From contig JAFGFJ010000004.1 in the NCBI GenBank assembly GCA_016931155.1, positions 1-50,854 on the forward strand: a DNA stretch of 50,854 nucleotides, in the 5' to 3' direction. This document shows positions 24,164 to 32,607 of the stretch, in pieces (the first letter of the stretch is position 1; the number at the start of each line of letters is the position of its first letter). Source of the stretch: Candidatus Dojkabacteria bacterium (GTDB lineage Bacteria > Patescibacteria > Dojkabacteria > B142 > JAFGFJ01). Below the pieces are notes generated by a model. The model was not told the origin of the DNA. It saw only the letters and a program-made list of their open reading frames with translations, and ran no database searches. The translations under genes and the position numbers were made by a program.

Positions 24164-26935
24164 ATGGCAGATAATAATACAAAAAAGAATAAGAACCCTG
24201 AGGAAGAAGAAATAAAGAAAAAGAAAATTCAAAATGGGTCAAAGAACGACGAAACAGGCTTAAATAGCGTGAAACAGTCTGTAGTCGAGAAAAACAACGT
24301 TAATGAAAACAAGGAGGAAAACCCGATCGATTTCCCTCTTCAAGGAATCAGAAAGGGTGGAGTAATTGATCAGGATATTTCCGGAATAATGAAACGCTCT
24401 TACATCAACTATGCGATGAGCGTAATAGTAGCTCGTGCTCTTCCAGATGTTAGGGACGGACTCAAGCCTTCACAAAGAAGAATATTAGTCACTATGAAAG
24501 ATCTCAGCCTCGCACCAGGCGGAAGATACCGAAAAAGTGCGAAAATTGCTGGAGATACTTCAGGAAACTACCACCCGCATGGAGAAGCTATTGTCTATCC
24601 TACGATGGTAAAAATGGCACAGGATTTTAATATGCGCTATCCACTGGTGGACGGACAGGGAAACTTCGGTTCAATTGACGGGGACAACGCCGCCGCAATG
24701 AGATACACAGAGGCTCGGATGTCACGCTTGTCATGGGCAATGATGGATGATTTGGATAAAAGTACCGTCGAATATATACTCAACTATGACGGATCAAGAA
24801 AAGAACCCTCGGTACTTCCGGCTGTTGTTCCAAACCTCCTCTTGAATGGTGGTGATGGAATTGCAGTTGGCATGGCAACAAAAATTCCTCCACACAATCT
24901 GACCGAACTCATTGATGCTATTACTGCAATGGTAGAGAAGGGGAATGAGTGGAAAGAAAGCCGAAAAACTGGAGCCAGTAAATATTTTGAAAACATAAGA
25001 ACATTGCAGGATCTGGAGAAATTGCCCGGTGGGAGATTTCCTGAGTTTATTACCACAATAGAGGTAGATGAACTTATGAGATTTATTCCAGGACCTGATT
25101 TTCCTACTGGTGCTCAGATTTATGACGCAAAGGAAATTGCAATGGCATACGCAACAGGTAGAGGAAGAATTTTGATTCGTGCTGTGGCAGAAATTGAGGA
25201 GGGAAAAGGAGGAAAATTCCAGATTATTATTACTCAAATTCCTTATCAAGTAAACAAAGCAAGACTTGTTGCCAAAATGGCAGAGCTTGTCAGAGCGAAA
25301 AAAATAGAGGGTATTGCAGACATTCGGGACGAATCTAACAGAGAAGGTATAAGAATAGCCGTTGAAGTAAAAAGAGATGGAAAACCAAAAACAATCCTTA
25401 ATAAGCTATATAAGTATACTGAGATGCAGAAGGCATTCAATGCCAATATGCTGGCTCTTGTAAACGGAGAACCGAAGGTCTTGAACCTCAAGAGAATACT
25501 GGAGCTTTTCATTACGTTCAGGCAGGAGATATCAATTAGGAGGGCCGAATTTGATCTTGCCAGATCAAGAGAACGGGAACATATCCTTGAGGGATTAATG
25601 ATCGCCCTTGATCATCTGGATGAGGTAATAAGGACTATCAGAGAGTCAAAAGACGCTGATATGGCGAAAGCAAACTTAATGAAGAAGTTCAAGCTCAGTG
25701 AAATCCAGTCACAGGCAATACTCGACATGCAACTCAGAAGGCTTGCAGCATTGGAAAGAAAGAAGATCCAGGACGAATACAAACAAATAAAACTTCATAT
25801 CAATGAACTACTCGAGCTTCTTTCAAGTCCTGAGAAGATCCTGCAACTCATTAACGATGAGTTGCAAATAGTAAAAGAAAAATATGGGGACAAAAGAAGA
25901 ACAAAAGTCTTTAAGGGAGGAGTAGACGAGTTTAGTGAAGAAGACCTGGTTGCAAAGGAAGATGTGATTGTTACGGTTAGTGAGCAAGGCTACATAAAAA
26001 GGATCAAAGATATTACCTACAAAATACAAAGAAGGGGAGGAAAAGGAGTAAGGGGTATGGAAACCAAGGAAGATGATGCAGTCAGCCATATTTTCAGCTG
26101 TAGCACACACGATGATATCTTATTTTTCACAAATAGAGGTAAAGTCTACCAAAAGAAGGTATACGAAATACCAGAGTTTGGAAGGACAGCTAAAGGACAA
26201 CCTGTTATTAACCTCATAAACATAGAACAGGGAGAGCTGGTTACAAGCATACTTACAAAAACCAAAGAGGGGGTACTGGGAGAAGACGTGAAACAAGAGC
26301 AGGAGATGGAATCTGAGCAATCGGGAAAGAAGTATAAACACCTGTTTATGGCAACAAGAAAAGGCACAGTGAAAAAGACAGGTCTTGCCGATTTCGAAAA
26401 CATAAAAAATAACGGTCTTATAGCCATAAAACTCGATCAAGACGATGAGCTTGCCTGGGTCAAGCCAACAACAGGAAATTGTGAAATTCTTCTGATAACC
26501 AAAAACGCCAAGTCAATCCACTTCCATGAAAAAGATGTCCGACCGACTGGAAGAGCTACAATGGGAGTTAAAGGGATAAATATGAAAACAAAAGGAGATG
26601 AGGTAATTGCAATGGATGTAATTCGGAAAAAAGAAGACTTTATGCTTACAATATCGGAGAACGGCTTCGGAAAAATAACAAAACTGGAGCAGTTTCCACT
26701 ACAAAGAAGAGGTGGTGGTGGTGTTTTTGCTGCAAGAACAAACGATAAAACAGGAACCCTTGCTTCCGCAAGAATTTTAGATCACCCTGATCTTGAACTT
26801 CTAATAGTCAGCCAACACGGGCAAGTGGTTAGAATCCCGACAGTGCAGCTTCCGGAGAGAAGCAGACAAACAGCCGGAGTAATTTTGATGAAACTCAACA
26901 AAGGAGACAAGGTTGCAGCTATTGCTATTATATAG
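24164..26935 (+). CDS. gyrA: DNA gyrase subunit A
   Basis: The winged-helix/tower core begins near residue 68 with IMKRSYINYAMSVIVARALP, and the catalytic tyrosine is in AAAMRYTEARMSRL. The C-terminal pinwheel carries the GyrA box QRRGGKG (about 26030-26050), which distinguishes gyrase from topoisomerase IV. The first 65 residues are a Lys/Glu/Asn-rich extension (KKNKNPEEEEIKKKK) absent from E. coli GyrA. The 923-residue length reflects this extension and an acidic insert (EDVKQEQEMESEQSGKK) between beta-pinwheel blades. It has no SD; the ATG lies 10 bases after gyrB. It breaks and rejoins both DNA strands. Confidence 0.98.
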   Translation: MADNNTKKNKNPEEEEIKKKKIQNGSKNDETGLNSVKQSVVEKNNVNENKEENPIDFPLQGIRKGGVIDQDISGIMKRSYINYAMSVIVARALPDVRDGLKPSQRRILVTMKDLSLAPGGRYRKSAKIAGDTSGNYHPHGEAIVYPTMVKMAQDFNMRYPLVDGQGNFGSIDGDNAAAMRYTEARMSRLSWAMMDDLDKSTVEYILNYDGSRKEPSVLPAVVPNLLLNGGDGIAVGMATKIPPHNLTELIDAITAMVEKGNEWKESRKTGASKYFENIRTLQDLEKLPGGRFPEFITTIEVDELMRFIPGPDFPTGAQIYDAKEIAMAYATGRGRILIRAVAEIEEGKGGKFQIIITQIPYQVNKARLVAKMAELVRAKKIEGIADIRDESNREGIRIAVEVKRDGKPKTILNKLYKYTEMQKAFNANMLALVNGEPKVLNLKRILELFITFRQEISIRRAEFDLARSREREHILEGLMIALDHLDEVIRTIRESKDADMAKANLMKKFKLSEIQSQAILDMQLRRLAALERKKIQDEYKQIKLHINELLELLSSPEKILQLINDELQIVKEKYGDKRRTKVFKGGVDEFSEEDLVAKEDVIVTVSEQGYIKRIKDITYKIQRRGGKGVRGMETKEDDAVSHIFSCSTHDDILFFTNRGKVYQKKVYEIPEFGRTAKGQPVINLINIEQGELVTSILTKTKEGVLGEDVKQEQEMESEQSGKKYKHLFMATRKGTVKKTGLADFENIKNNGLIAIKLDQDDELAWVKPTTGNCEILLITKNAKSIHFHEKDVRPTGRATMGVKGINMKTKGDEVIAMDVIRKKEDFMLTISENGFGKITKLEQFPLQRRGGGGVFAARTNDKTGTLASARILDHPDLELLIVSQHGQVVRIPTVQLPERSRQTAGVILMKLNKGDKVAAIAII

Positions 26936-26955
26936 CAGGTTTTTCCCCAAAATTA

Positions 26956-26984
26956 TTGACAGTTTCGAAAATTAAAGCTAACAT
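26956..26984 (+). promoter_or_regulatory. Promoter candidate for the Gre-factor leader
   Basis: TTGACA (26956-26961) is a perfect -35 box, followed after 17 bases by TAACAT (26979-26984), 4 of 6 to consensus. Transcription would start near 26991, about 250 bases before the Gre-factor start codon and well upstream of the terminator-like hairpin. Confidence 0.5.
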
Positions 26985-27155
26985 CTCCAGAGTGTATTTC
27001 GTTGGCAACTACATAGAGTATATTTCATAAATATAAAGGCAAATATGTAACGTTGCAAAATAGAGGTCGTTTTAGTGGGTACAAACCTGCAATGATAATG
27101 AGTAAATATTCTAAGAAAATTGTTGATATTGTAGCAGTATTAATTGATTCTGCGT

Positions 27156-27220
27156 AGGGAGGTTATAAATTGTCTATTTGATCCGCCTCCCTAAGCAAAG
27201 TGAACAGGGAGGTTTTTTTT
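27156..27220 (+). terminator. Terminator with competing upstream hairpin in the Gre-factor leader
   Basis: Three complementary blocks stand in series: AGGGAGG (27156-27162), CCTCCCT (27186-27192), AGGGAGG (27206-27212). Pairing of blocks 2 and 3 makes a 7-bp stem followed directly by T8 (27213-27220), an intrinsic terminator. Pairing of blocks 1 and 2 (8 bp when the flanking T and A are included) prevents it. The T run ends only 20 bases before the Gre-factor ATG at 27241, so that gene must be expressed by readthrough. The remaining leader (26985-27155) contains no gene. Confidence 0.7.
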
Positions 27221-27240
27221 ATTTTTTATGATAATGTGTT

Positions 27241-27669
27241 ATGTCAAATCTAAGAGACGAGTTAAAGAGCAAGCTGGATGAATTGAAAATAGAGCTTCAG
27301 TCAATCACAAATGATATTGATATTTCGAGAAGGGAGGATCAGGAAGAAGACGTAGCCGTAACTCGAGATCTTTTGGATCAAAAAACTATGCTTATTCAGC
27401 AGATCGCTGACATTGAGGATGACCTGGATACATATAGGGAGAACAACACCACAAGTATAGTTGATATGGGAAATGCGGTATCTCTAGAGATAGGAGGTTT
27501 AACGAAAGAGATTACTATTGTTCCTTCGGCTCAAGCTGATCCCAGCCGTGGCTATATTTCCTCAGGCTCACCACTTGGCATAGCACTTGTTGGAAAGAAA
27601 AAAGGAGAAACTATATTATTGGAAACACCAGCTGGTAGACAGTTCTACCAGATAGTGGAAATAAAATAG
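27241..27669 (+). CDS. greA: GreA/GreB-family transcript cleavage factor (142 aa)
   Basis: An N-terminal coiled coil (about residues 1-70, RDELKSKLDELKIELQSIT, with acidic residues at EDQEEDVAV in the hairpin turn) reaches into the RNA polymerase secondary channel in this family. The C-terminal FKBP-like GreA_GreB domain has SAQADPSRGYISSGSPLGIA and LVGKKKGETILLETPAGRQF. The protein is about 15 residues shorter than E. coli GreA, mostly in the coiled coil. It rescues backtracked polymerase by stimulating RNA cleavage. Its own leader holds an intrinsic terminator with an alternative hairpin, suggesting feedback through transcription elongation. It is convergent with xer. Confidence 0.88.
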   Translation: MSNLRDELKSKLDELKIELQSITNDIDISRREDQEEDVAVTRDLLDQKTMLIQQIADIEDDLDTYRENNTTSIVDMGNAVSLEIGGLTKEITIVPSAQADPSRGYISSGSPLGIALVGKKKGETILLETPAGRQFYQIVEIK

Positions 27670-27760
27670 GGTAGAGAAGAGCAGCCAAATATTAGAGCTG
27701 TCTTTCTATTTTAGTTTACAATACCCCACCCTCTTGATTTAGTGAATTACCTTCTTAAAT

Positions 27761-28819
27761 TCAATCTTCTTTAAGTGGATGGTACTTTTGATGAGTATCC
27801 TCTGCAAACTTATCACTAGCGTGTACATAGCGAGTTGTAGTTTGGAGGGATTCATGTCCTAATAAATGCTGAATTGCAGCCGGACTTGCCCCTTGTTCCG
27901 CAAGATATGTAGCAAATCCGTGTCTCAAACTGTGAGCACTGGTGGGAGCAATTATCCCAAGCCTTTTCCTGTATTCAACTATTTTGGCTTGAAGATAATT
28001 TGTAGATACTCTTACCTTATATAAATCTTCCTGAGCTTTGGCTCTTCTTCCTCCTCTATAAGGAATAAAAAGAGCCGGGTATTGGTCATCACGTATACCC
28101 AAATACCTTCCCAGATAAGTCTTTGCACGAGGAGTTAAATAAACAAACCTCTGTTTTTTTCCTTTCCCCAATATAAATATCTTGGCATCTTTTATTTCTT
28201 CAGACTCTCCCTTCAAGTTGATATGTTCGCGATTTAGATTAGTAAGTTCAGAAATCCTCATACCTGTCGAAAACAAAACCTCTAGCATCGCACGATTTCT
28301 AAATCTTACTTTTTTCTTTTTCTCATATTCCTCAGGAGCTTCAATAAGTTTAATAAGTTCATTCAGCTCAGCAACCTGTGAAATCTTCCTTTCAGTTTTT
28401 ATTAGTTTCACCGCCTCAGGAGGAACCGGTACTTTGTGATCAAAATTTATCAAATATGTTAAAAATGATCTTAGCGATGATAAAATCCGATTAATTGAAC
28501 GACTATCCAGTGCACCAACTTTACCAGAATTAGTTTTAGGGGCAACAGGGCTCGATAACCTCGAATCGCCTTGACCATTGGTAGTTTCCAGCCCCTTGTA
28601 TTCTTTCAGAATAATTAAATGCCTGCCTTGTCTTAAGAATCCTTTAAATTGACTTATGATATTTTTATCTACTTGTTCAAACTCAATTCCTTCTGAGTTC
28701 AAAAAGGCTTCGAGCAAGGTTAGATCTCTTTCATAGTTTTCAATTGTTTCCTTGCTGTAATTATTATTAAGGAGATCAAGTAGAAATTCATCCTTATATG
28801 GCAGTTGTACTTTTCCCAT
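27761..28819 (-). CDS. xerC: Tyrosine recombinase of the XerC/XerD type (352 aa)
   Basis: The start is placed at ATG 28819 (MGKVQLPYKDEF), since the preceding 16 residues of the longer frame are hydrophobic and atypical. Catalytic residues: Arg in STGMRISELTNL, Lys in LGKGKKQRFVYL, HSLRHGFATYLAEQG (His and Arg), LLGHESLQTTTRYVH (His and nucleophilic Tyr). The N-terminal core-binding SAM-like domain holds an additional segment of about 35 residues (KEYKGLETTNGQGDSRLSS onward). It resolves chromosome dimers in the family, though integrases share the fold; with no phage genes around, Xer is favoured. The xerC versus xerD choice is not firm. Confidence 0.88.
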   Translation of the reverse strand: MGKVQLPYKDEFLLDLLNNNYSKETIENYERDLTLLEAFLNSEGIEFEQVDKNIISQFKGFLRQGRHLIILKEYKGLETTNGQGDSRLSSPVAPKTNSGKVGALDSRSINRILSSLRSFLTYLINFDHKVPVPPEAVKLIKTERKISQVAELNELIKLIEAPEEYEKKKKVRFRNRAMLEVLFSTGMRISELTNLNREHINLKGESEEIKDAKIFILGKGKKQRFVYLTPRAKTYLGRYLGIRDDQYPALFIPYRGGRRAKAQEDLYKVRVSTNYLQAKIVEYRKRLGIIAPTSAHSLRHGFATYLAEQGASPAAIQHLLGHESLQTTTRYVHASDKFAEDTHQKYHPLKED

Positions 28820-28994
28820 AATCAAAACTAATAATATTTCTAATAGATATTCTCTCACAAATAACATTTACTTACTTCATATAGCATAATTCATTATTAA
28901 ACAAGGATTCAAGCACACTCAACATTTCTGTTATACGCTGCCTTTATAAGAAGCTCAAACAATACTTTAATAAATACAAACCTACAGAAGACCA

Positions 28995-29067
28995 AAAGCC
29001 CCAGAACCTTTGCTACACAGTTGTTTTAATCGGGGTAGGGGCTTAAAAGCCTCCCCAGCAAGGCTTT
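28995..29067. ncRNA. Candidate structured RNA element upstream of xer
   Basis: Nested pairings: AAAG (28995-28998) with CTTT (29064-29067); CCTTTGCT (29007-29014) with AGCAAGG (29057-29063), one T bulged; GGGG (29032-29035) and GGGGCT (29038-29043) with AGCC-T-CCCC (29048-29056) around a TAAA loop. An alternative pairs AAGCCCC (28996-29002) with GGGGCTT (29038-29044). The element stands out as GC-rich in an AT-rich gap. It matches no RNA family I recognise, and the transcribed strand is unknown. Confidence 0.4.
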
Positions 29068-29425
29068 CCAGTGTTTTACTGAGTGACATTACATATTATA
29101 GGGTAGATAAGAGTAAGGGCTAATATAAGTAAATAAATTGAAATTACAACAATCCTGTAAACAAATAGCTGAATAACAAAGGTAAATACAAGCAAAACAA
29201 TAACAATGAGAATTTCCCCCCTCTCTTCCTTCCCGTCCTCATTACTGAGTATAAGGGTGATTATACACAGTTTCTTTTCACTTTACAATAGACATAAATG
29301 GCAAAAAAGAGTGGTATTAGGGCTTTATGACATTTTTGAGTAATTCTTTCTACCTTTTCTAATACCTTTCTCATAAAACATGCTATCTTCTGATTCATTC
29401 TTTGCATTTATTCCTATATTATTAT

Positions 29426-29459
29426 TAACCTATAGTTATCCACAAAAAACTATAGGTTA
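29426..29459. repeat. 10-bp inverted repeat enclosing a consensus DnaA box
   Basis: TAACCTATAG (29426-29435) and CTATAGGTTA (29450-29459) are perfect inverted copies. The 14-base space between them begins with TTATCCACA (29436-29444), the consensus DnaA box. It could be a regulatory hairpin, a protein-binding palindrome or part of a replication origin; the region has only one other box nearby. Confidence 0.7.
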
Positions 29460-29558
29460 TATCATTCTTATATATGAAGTTGATCAACATTTTTTACCAA
29501 CTCCCCTACCCCATACCCATACTTCATAACCAGATAAAAAACTGACTGAAATATTTCT

Positions 29559-30377
29559 TTAAAGAAGCGTCCCGTTGATGCCAAATGGTGCAAAAAGAAC
29601 TGCAATTATTAGAATAACAAGGAAAAGGAAACTGTATTCTATCCAGGTAAAAAACCCAATTCTCTCCCTAATCTCTAGACCCACACCAAGGGTCATATAG
29701 ACTATTACACTGAGGATTAGAGCAACATACGCAACAGACAGCGGCCAAATACTAAGAACAAAAGAGGCAAAAAGCACAGTGAAAGAAATGATTGAAACTG
29801 AGAGTGTTAGTTGTGACTTACTAAGCTGTATCATCCAGAAACCTGAATATGTCAGATAAAAAGTGAGCATAAATATAAGACCCAGCCTGATAACTGGAGA
29901 TATTCCTAAAGAAAAAAGAATTGAATAACCGAGGTAAGATGCAATCAGAATTAAAACATACTGTGCAGCTTTTCCAGCCTGCCCCAATGGGATCTTTGTA
30001 AGAACAGAAACATTCAAAATATTTCCCGTTAGGATAGTAATATAGCTTACCAACCAGAACAACAGACCTGAAACCACTAAAAATGGAATTCTTCCAAGCC
30101 CTCTAAACGATGTGAATAGCAATAGCTCAGAGAAAAAGGAAAAAATAAAAGTTATAACAGATGGAAAGGTAAGCACAGAAAGGAATCTCCCACGATTCAT
30201 ATTGAAGTTGATAGTCCAGTAGAAACCTAGAAGCATGATAGATGATAGAAGTGCGGATCTGATAAAATAGTGCAAAACTTCTTCTTCCGTTATAAATTCA
30301 AAACTGATTAGCTGCAAGCCTACAAAAAAGAAAGAAAGAATTGTTGTTATAACTACAGATCGTGTTCTTGTTGTCAT
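29559..30377 (-). CDS. Polytopic membrane protein of unknown function (272 aa)
   Basis: About eight hydrophobic segments fill the chain, with short loops and few charged residues apart from RTRS at the N-terminus and EIRERIG before the last pair of helices. No signature motif of a transporter or enzyme is recognised. The ATG overlaps the ruvB stop (ATGA at 30374-30377), so it is the last gene of the ruvC-ruvA-ruvB block. Co-transcription with Holliday-junction genes is likely positional and does not define the function. Confidence 0.75.
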   Translation of the reverse strand: MTTRTRSVVITTILSFFFVGLQLISFEFITEEEVLHYFIRSALLSSIMLLGFYWTINFNMNRGRFLSVLTFPSVITFIFSFFSELLLFTSFRGLGRIPFLVVSGLLFWLVSYITILTGNILNVSVLTKIPLGQAGKAAQYVLILIASYLGYSILFSLGISPVIRLGLIFMLTFYLTYSGFWMIQLSKSQLTLSVSIISFTVLFASFVLSIWPLSVAYVALILSVIVYMTLGVGLEIRERIGFFTWIEYSFLFLVILIIAVLFAPFGINGTLL

Positions 30378-31408
30378 TTTATTAACTTCTGTTGTGAATT
30401 AGTATTTTCACTATAATCAAACCCCAGGTGTTCATACGCTTTTTTCGTTACTACCCTGCCCCGTGGTGTTCTTTCCAAAAAACCTTCCTTCATAAGATAT
30501 GGCTCATAAACGTTTGACAATGTTTCAATATCTTCGGAAACCCCCGCTGATAAAGTCGTAAGACCAACCGGTCCTCCATCAAACTTCTCAATAATTGTAG
30601 TTAGAATTTTTCTATCCAATGTATCAAGTCCATTTACATCAATATCCATAATGTCTAGAGCTTTCCTTGCTAGATCAGATCTAATCATTTCAACTCCTTC
30701 TACGTGAGCTAGATCCCTCACTCTTTTCAGAAGCCTCACGGCGATTCTAGCCGTACTTCTGGATCTTTTCGCAATCTCTTCAGCGGCTTCCTCATCAATA
30801 TCAATATCCAGAAATCTTGCCTTCTGTTTTACAATCTCCTTCATTTCTTCAAGTGAATAAAAGTCTAACCTGAAATCAGCTCCGAATCTATCTCTAAGAG
30901 GAGATGAAAGAAGACTTATCCTGGTTGTCGCTCCAACAATTGTAAACCTGGGAAGATCAAGCCTCAGAGTCTTAGCAGAAGGTCCTTTACCGATTATTAT
31001 ATCAATAGCTCTGTCTTCCATTGCTGGATATAGAACCTCCTCAACAATTTTGTTCAACCGATGTATTTCATCAATAAAAAGTATACCGTTTTCTGAAACA
31101 TTCGTTAGGATAGATGCAAGATCTCCCTGTCTTTCTATTGCTGGACCGGAAGTGATAAAAATTGGAGACTTCATTTCGTTTGCCAAAACGTGTGCAAGAC
31201 TTGTTTTACCTAGCCCAGGAGGACCATGGAATAAAATGTGATCAATTGGCTCTTCTCTGCTCTTTGCCGCGTCAATCATTATTTTTAATATCTCTTTTTC
31301 TTTTCCACGTCCGATTACTTCGTCAAAATTCCTCGGTCTTAGACTTTTTTCAATTCTCTCTTCCTCATTGCCCTCTAATTGTGGATCCACTACTCTATCC
31401 GTAGCCAT
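30374..31408 (-). CDS. ruvB: Holliday junction branch migration ATPase RuvB
   Basis: The length of 344 is typical. Seen in order: LRPRNFDEVIGRGKEKEILK, Walker A FHGPPGLGKTSLAHVLANEM, ILFIDEIHRLNKIVEEVLYP (Walker B), sensor 1 in TIVGATTRISLLSSPLRDRF with the arginine finger, RSRSTARIAVRLLKRVRD (sensor 2), and a C-terminal winged helix ending GFLERTPRGRVVTKKAYEHL. It drives branch migration with RuvA. It starts 5 bases after ruvA ends. Confidence 0.98.
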   Translation of the reverse strand: MATDRVVDPQLEGNEEERIEKSLRPRNFDEVIGRGKEKEILKIMIDAAKSREEPIDHILFHGPPGLGKTSLAHVLANEMKSPIFITSGPAIERQGDLASILTNVSENGILFIDEIHRLNKIVEEVLYPAMEDRAIDIIIGKGPSAKTLRLDLPRFTIVGATTRISLLSSPLRDRFGADFRLDFYSLEEMKEIVKQKARFLDIDIDEEAAEEIAKRSRSTARIAVRLLKRVRDLAHVEGVEMIRSDLARKALDIMDIDVNGLDTLDRKILTTIIEKFDGGPVGLTTLSAGVSEDIETLSNVYEPYLMKEGFLERTPRGRVVTKKAYEHLGFDYSENTNSQQKLIK

Positions 31409-31413
31409 TATTA

Positions 31414-31989
31414 TTATTTTTGAAGAAATTTTTTAACTACATCCTGCGGAGTTTTTACATCTGCATCTTCTTTTATTACTTTTTTAACCTTGTCATCAAT
31501 CTCATTTTTTCTAAATCCTAAGACCATAAGAGCAGCAATGGATTCGTCATACAAATCTATATTTATACTAGATAAGTCCTCTCCTCTTGCGAGATAAGTA
31601 TCCTTCCCAACTTTATCTTTAAGATCAACAATAATCTTTTCTGCGGTTCTTGCCCCTACTCCACTTATTTTGAGTCCTTTTGGATTGTTTAATTTTATTG
31701 CCTCAATTATACCTCCAACTCCAAGCTCAGTAAGTAGAATAAGTGCAGTTTTTGGTCCTACCCCGGAAACCGTTATCAATCTCTCAAAAAAAGAAAGCTC
31801 TTCTGAAGTCTCAAAACCAAAAAGCCTTAACTCCTGTTCTCTAACGTGAGTATATACAAAAAATTCAGCAGTATCTTCTTCCCTGTAAGAAATTTTCCCA
31901 ACCTCGATTTTATAGCCAACCCCATTTGCGTTAACAATAAGATAACCGTCACCAATAAATTTTACTTTCCCCGAAATATAACCAATCAT
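31414..31989 (-). CDS. ruvA: Holliday junction DNA helicase subunit RuvA
   Basis: The 191-residue protein has the OB-fold N-terminus (MIGYISGKVKFIGDGYLIVN), two helix-hairpin-helix motifs (LITVSGVGPKTALILL and LKISGVGARTAEKIIVDL), and a C-terminal three-helix domain (ALMVLGFRKNEIDDKVKK) that contacts RuvB. As a tetramer it binds the four-way junction. The 117-base gap from ruvC, with a hairpin overlapping the ruvC stop, is the only interruption in the ruv set. Confidence 0.97.
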   Translation of the reverse strand: MIGYISGKVKFIGDGYLIVNANGVGYKIEVGKISYREEDTAEFFVYTHVREQELRLFGFETSEELSFFERLITVSGVGPKTALILLTELGVGGIIEAIKLNNPKGLKISGVGARTAEKIIVDLKDKVGKDTYLARGEDLSSINIDLYDESIAALMVLGFRKNEIDDKVKKVIKEDADVKTPQDVVKKFLQK

Positions 31990-32091
31990 AGTAGCAATAG
32001 AGAGACAAGAAATGATATCAGAAGGGTTATTTTTTTTCCAGAAGGATCAGAAGCTTTTACCTGGCTGATAATAGATACTCAATAAAGAATT

Positions 32092-32110
32092 CTGAGAATT
32101 CTATTCTCAG
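32092..32110 (-). terminator. Hairpin at the end of ruvC
   Basis: CTGAGAAT (32092-32099) and ATTCTCAG (32103-32110) are perfect 8-bp arms with a 3-base loop. The right arm overlaps the ruvC stop codon (32107-32109). Read on the - strand, the hairpin is followed by a T-rich AATTCTTTATT, a weak terminator tract. It may reduce readthrough into ruvA or protect the 3' end. Confidence 0.4.
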
Positions 32111-32589
32111 CTTACACAACTAAGATGACAAACCGCAACAGCAAGTGCATCTGCTGCATCATCAGGTTCAGGAATACTTTTTAGAGATAGTAATGACTTT
32201 ACCATTTTTTGAACTTGTACCTTTTCAGCACGACCATAACCACAAACCGAAATTTTTACCTGTAAAGGAGTATAGTCGAAGACCCTCAGTCCAGAGTTCA
32301 CTGCAGAAAGAATAGCCACACCTCTAGCTTGTCCCACAGTGATTATTGTCTTTTGATTTTTAAAGAAATACAGATTTTCAATTGCAACTTCCTCAGGCTT
32401 AAATTCCTTGATAAGAGCAGATAGTTCATCATAAATATTCTTGAGGCGAAACGACATTTCCTCTCCTGCAGGAGTAGTAATTACTCCATAGCTATAGACC
32501 TTATATTTCCCGCTCTTAACATTTTTATCCTGCTCAACAATAGCCCACCCTGTTGTTGCAAGCCCGCAATCTATTCCGAGTACCTTCAT
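32107..32589 (-). CDS. ruvC: Holliday junction resolvase RuvC
   Basis: The 160-residue RNase H-fold endonuclease begins MKVLGIDCGLATTGWAIVEQ with Asp7. The next catalytic residue is Glu in PEEVAIENLYFFKNQKT, and the late acidic pair is in PEPDDAADALAVAVCHL. The GQARGVAILSA and YTPLQVKISVCGYGRAEKVQ regions match the DNA-binding segments. It cleaves junctions processed by RuvAB, encoded downstream. There is no SD; a TATCAT sits a few bases before the ATG. Confidence 0.96.
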   Translation of the reverse strand: MKVLGIDCGLATTGWAIVEQDKNVKSGKYKVYSYGVITTPAGEEMSFRLKNIYDELSALIKEFKPEEVAIENLYFFKNQKTIITVGQARGVAILSAVNSGLRVFDYTPLQVKISVCGYGRAEKVQVQKMVKSLLSLKSIPEPDDAADALAVAVCHLSCVS

Positions 32590-32607
32590 ATAATATGATA
32601 CAGTTAA

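Larger units (their letters stand above)
28820..29558. other. Non-coding gap between xer and the 272-aa membrane protein gene
   Basis: This 739-base stretch has no credible gene. It holds a GC-rich structured element (28995-29067), a C/T tract (TTTCCCCCCTCTCTTCC, from 29213), a DnaA-box match TTATACACA (29261-29269), and a 10-bp inverted repeat framing a second match TTATCCACA (29426-29459). A weak dif-like string (GCATAA at 28884, TTATTAA at 28894) has a 4-base instead of a 6-base centre. Genes on both sides point left, so it would act on the - strand as the xer leader or as a separate locus. Confidence 0.6.

Noticed and set aside
24794..25249. A 151-codon - strand frame
   Set aside because: It is antisense to gyrA, whose core motifs run through this interval.
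27670..27760. Intrinsic terminator between the convergent Gre-factor and xer genes
   Set aside because: The best hairpin (GCAGC with GCTGT) has only five pairs including a wobble and no proper T run.
28884..28900. dif site for the Xer recombinase
   Set aside because: Half-sites are weak and the central region would be 4 bases instead of 6; it is mentioned only as a low-interest observation.
28868..29558. CRISPR array or long direct-repeat array
   Set aside because: No repeat of 20 or more bases recurs at regular spacing in this gap or elsewhere in the window.
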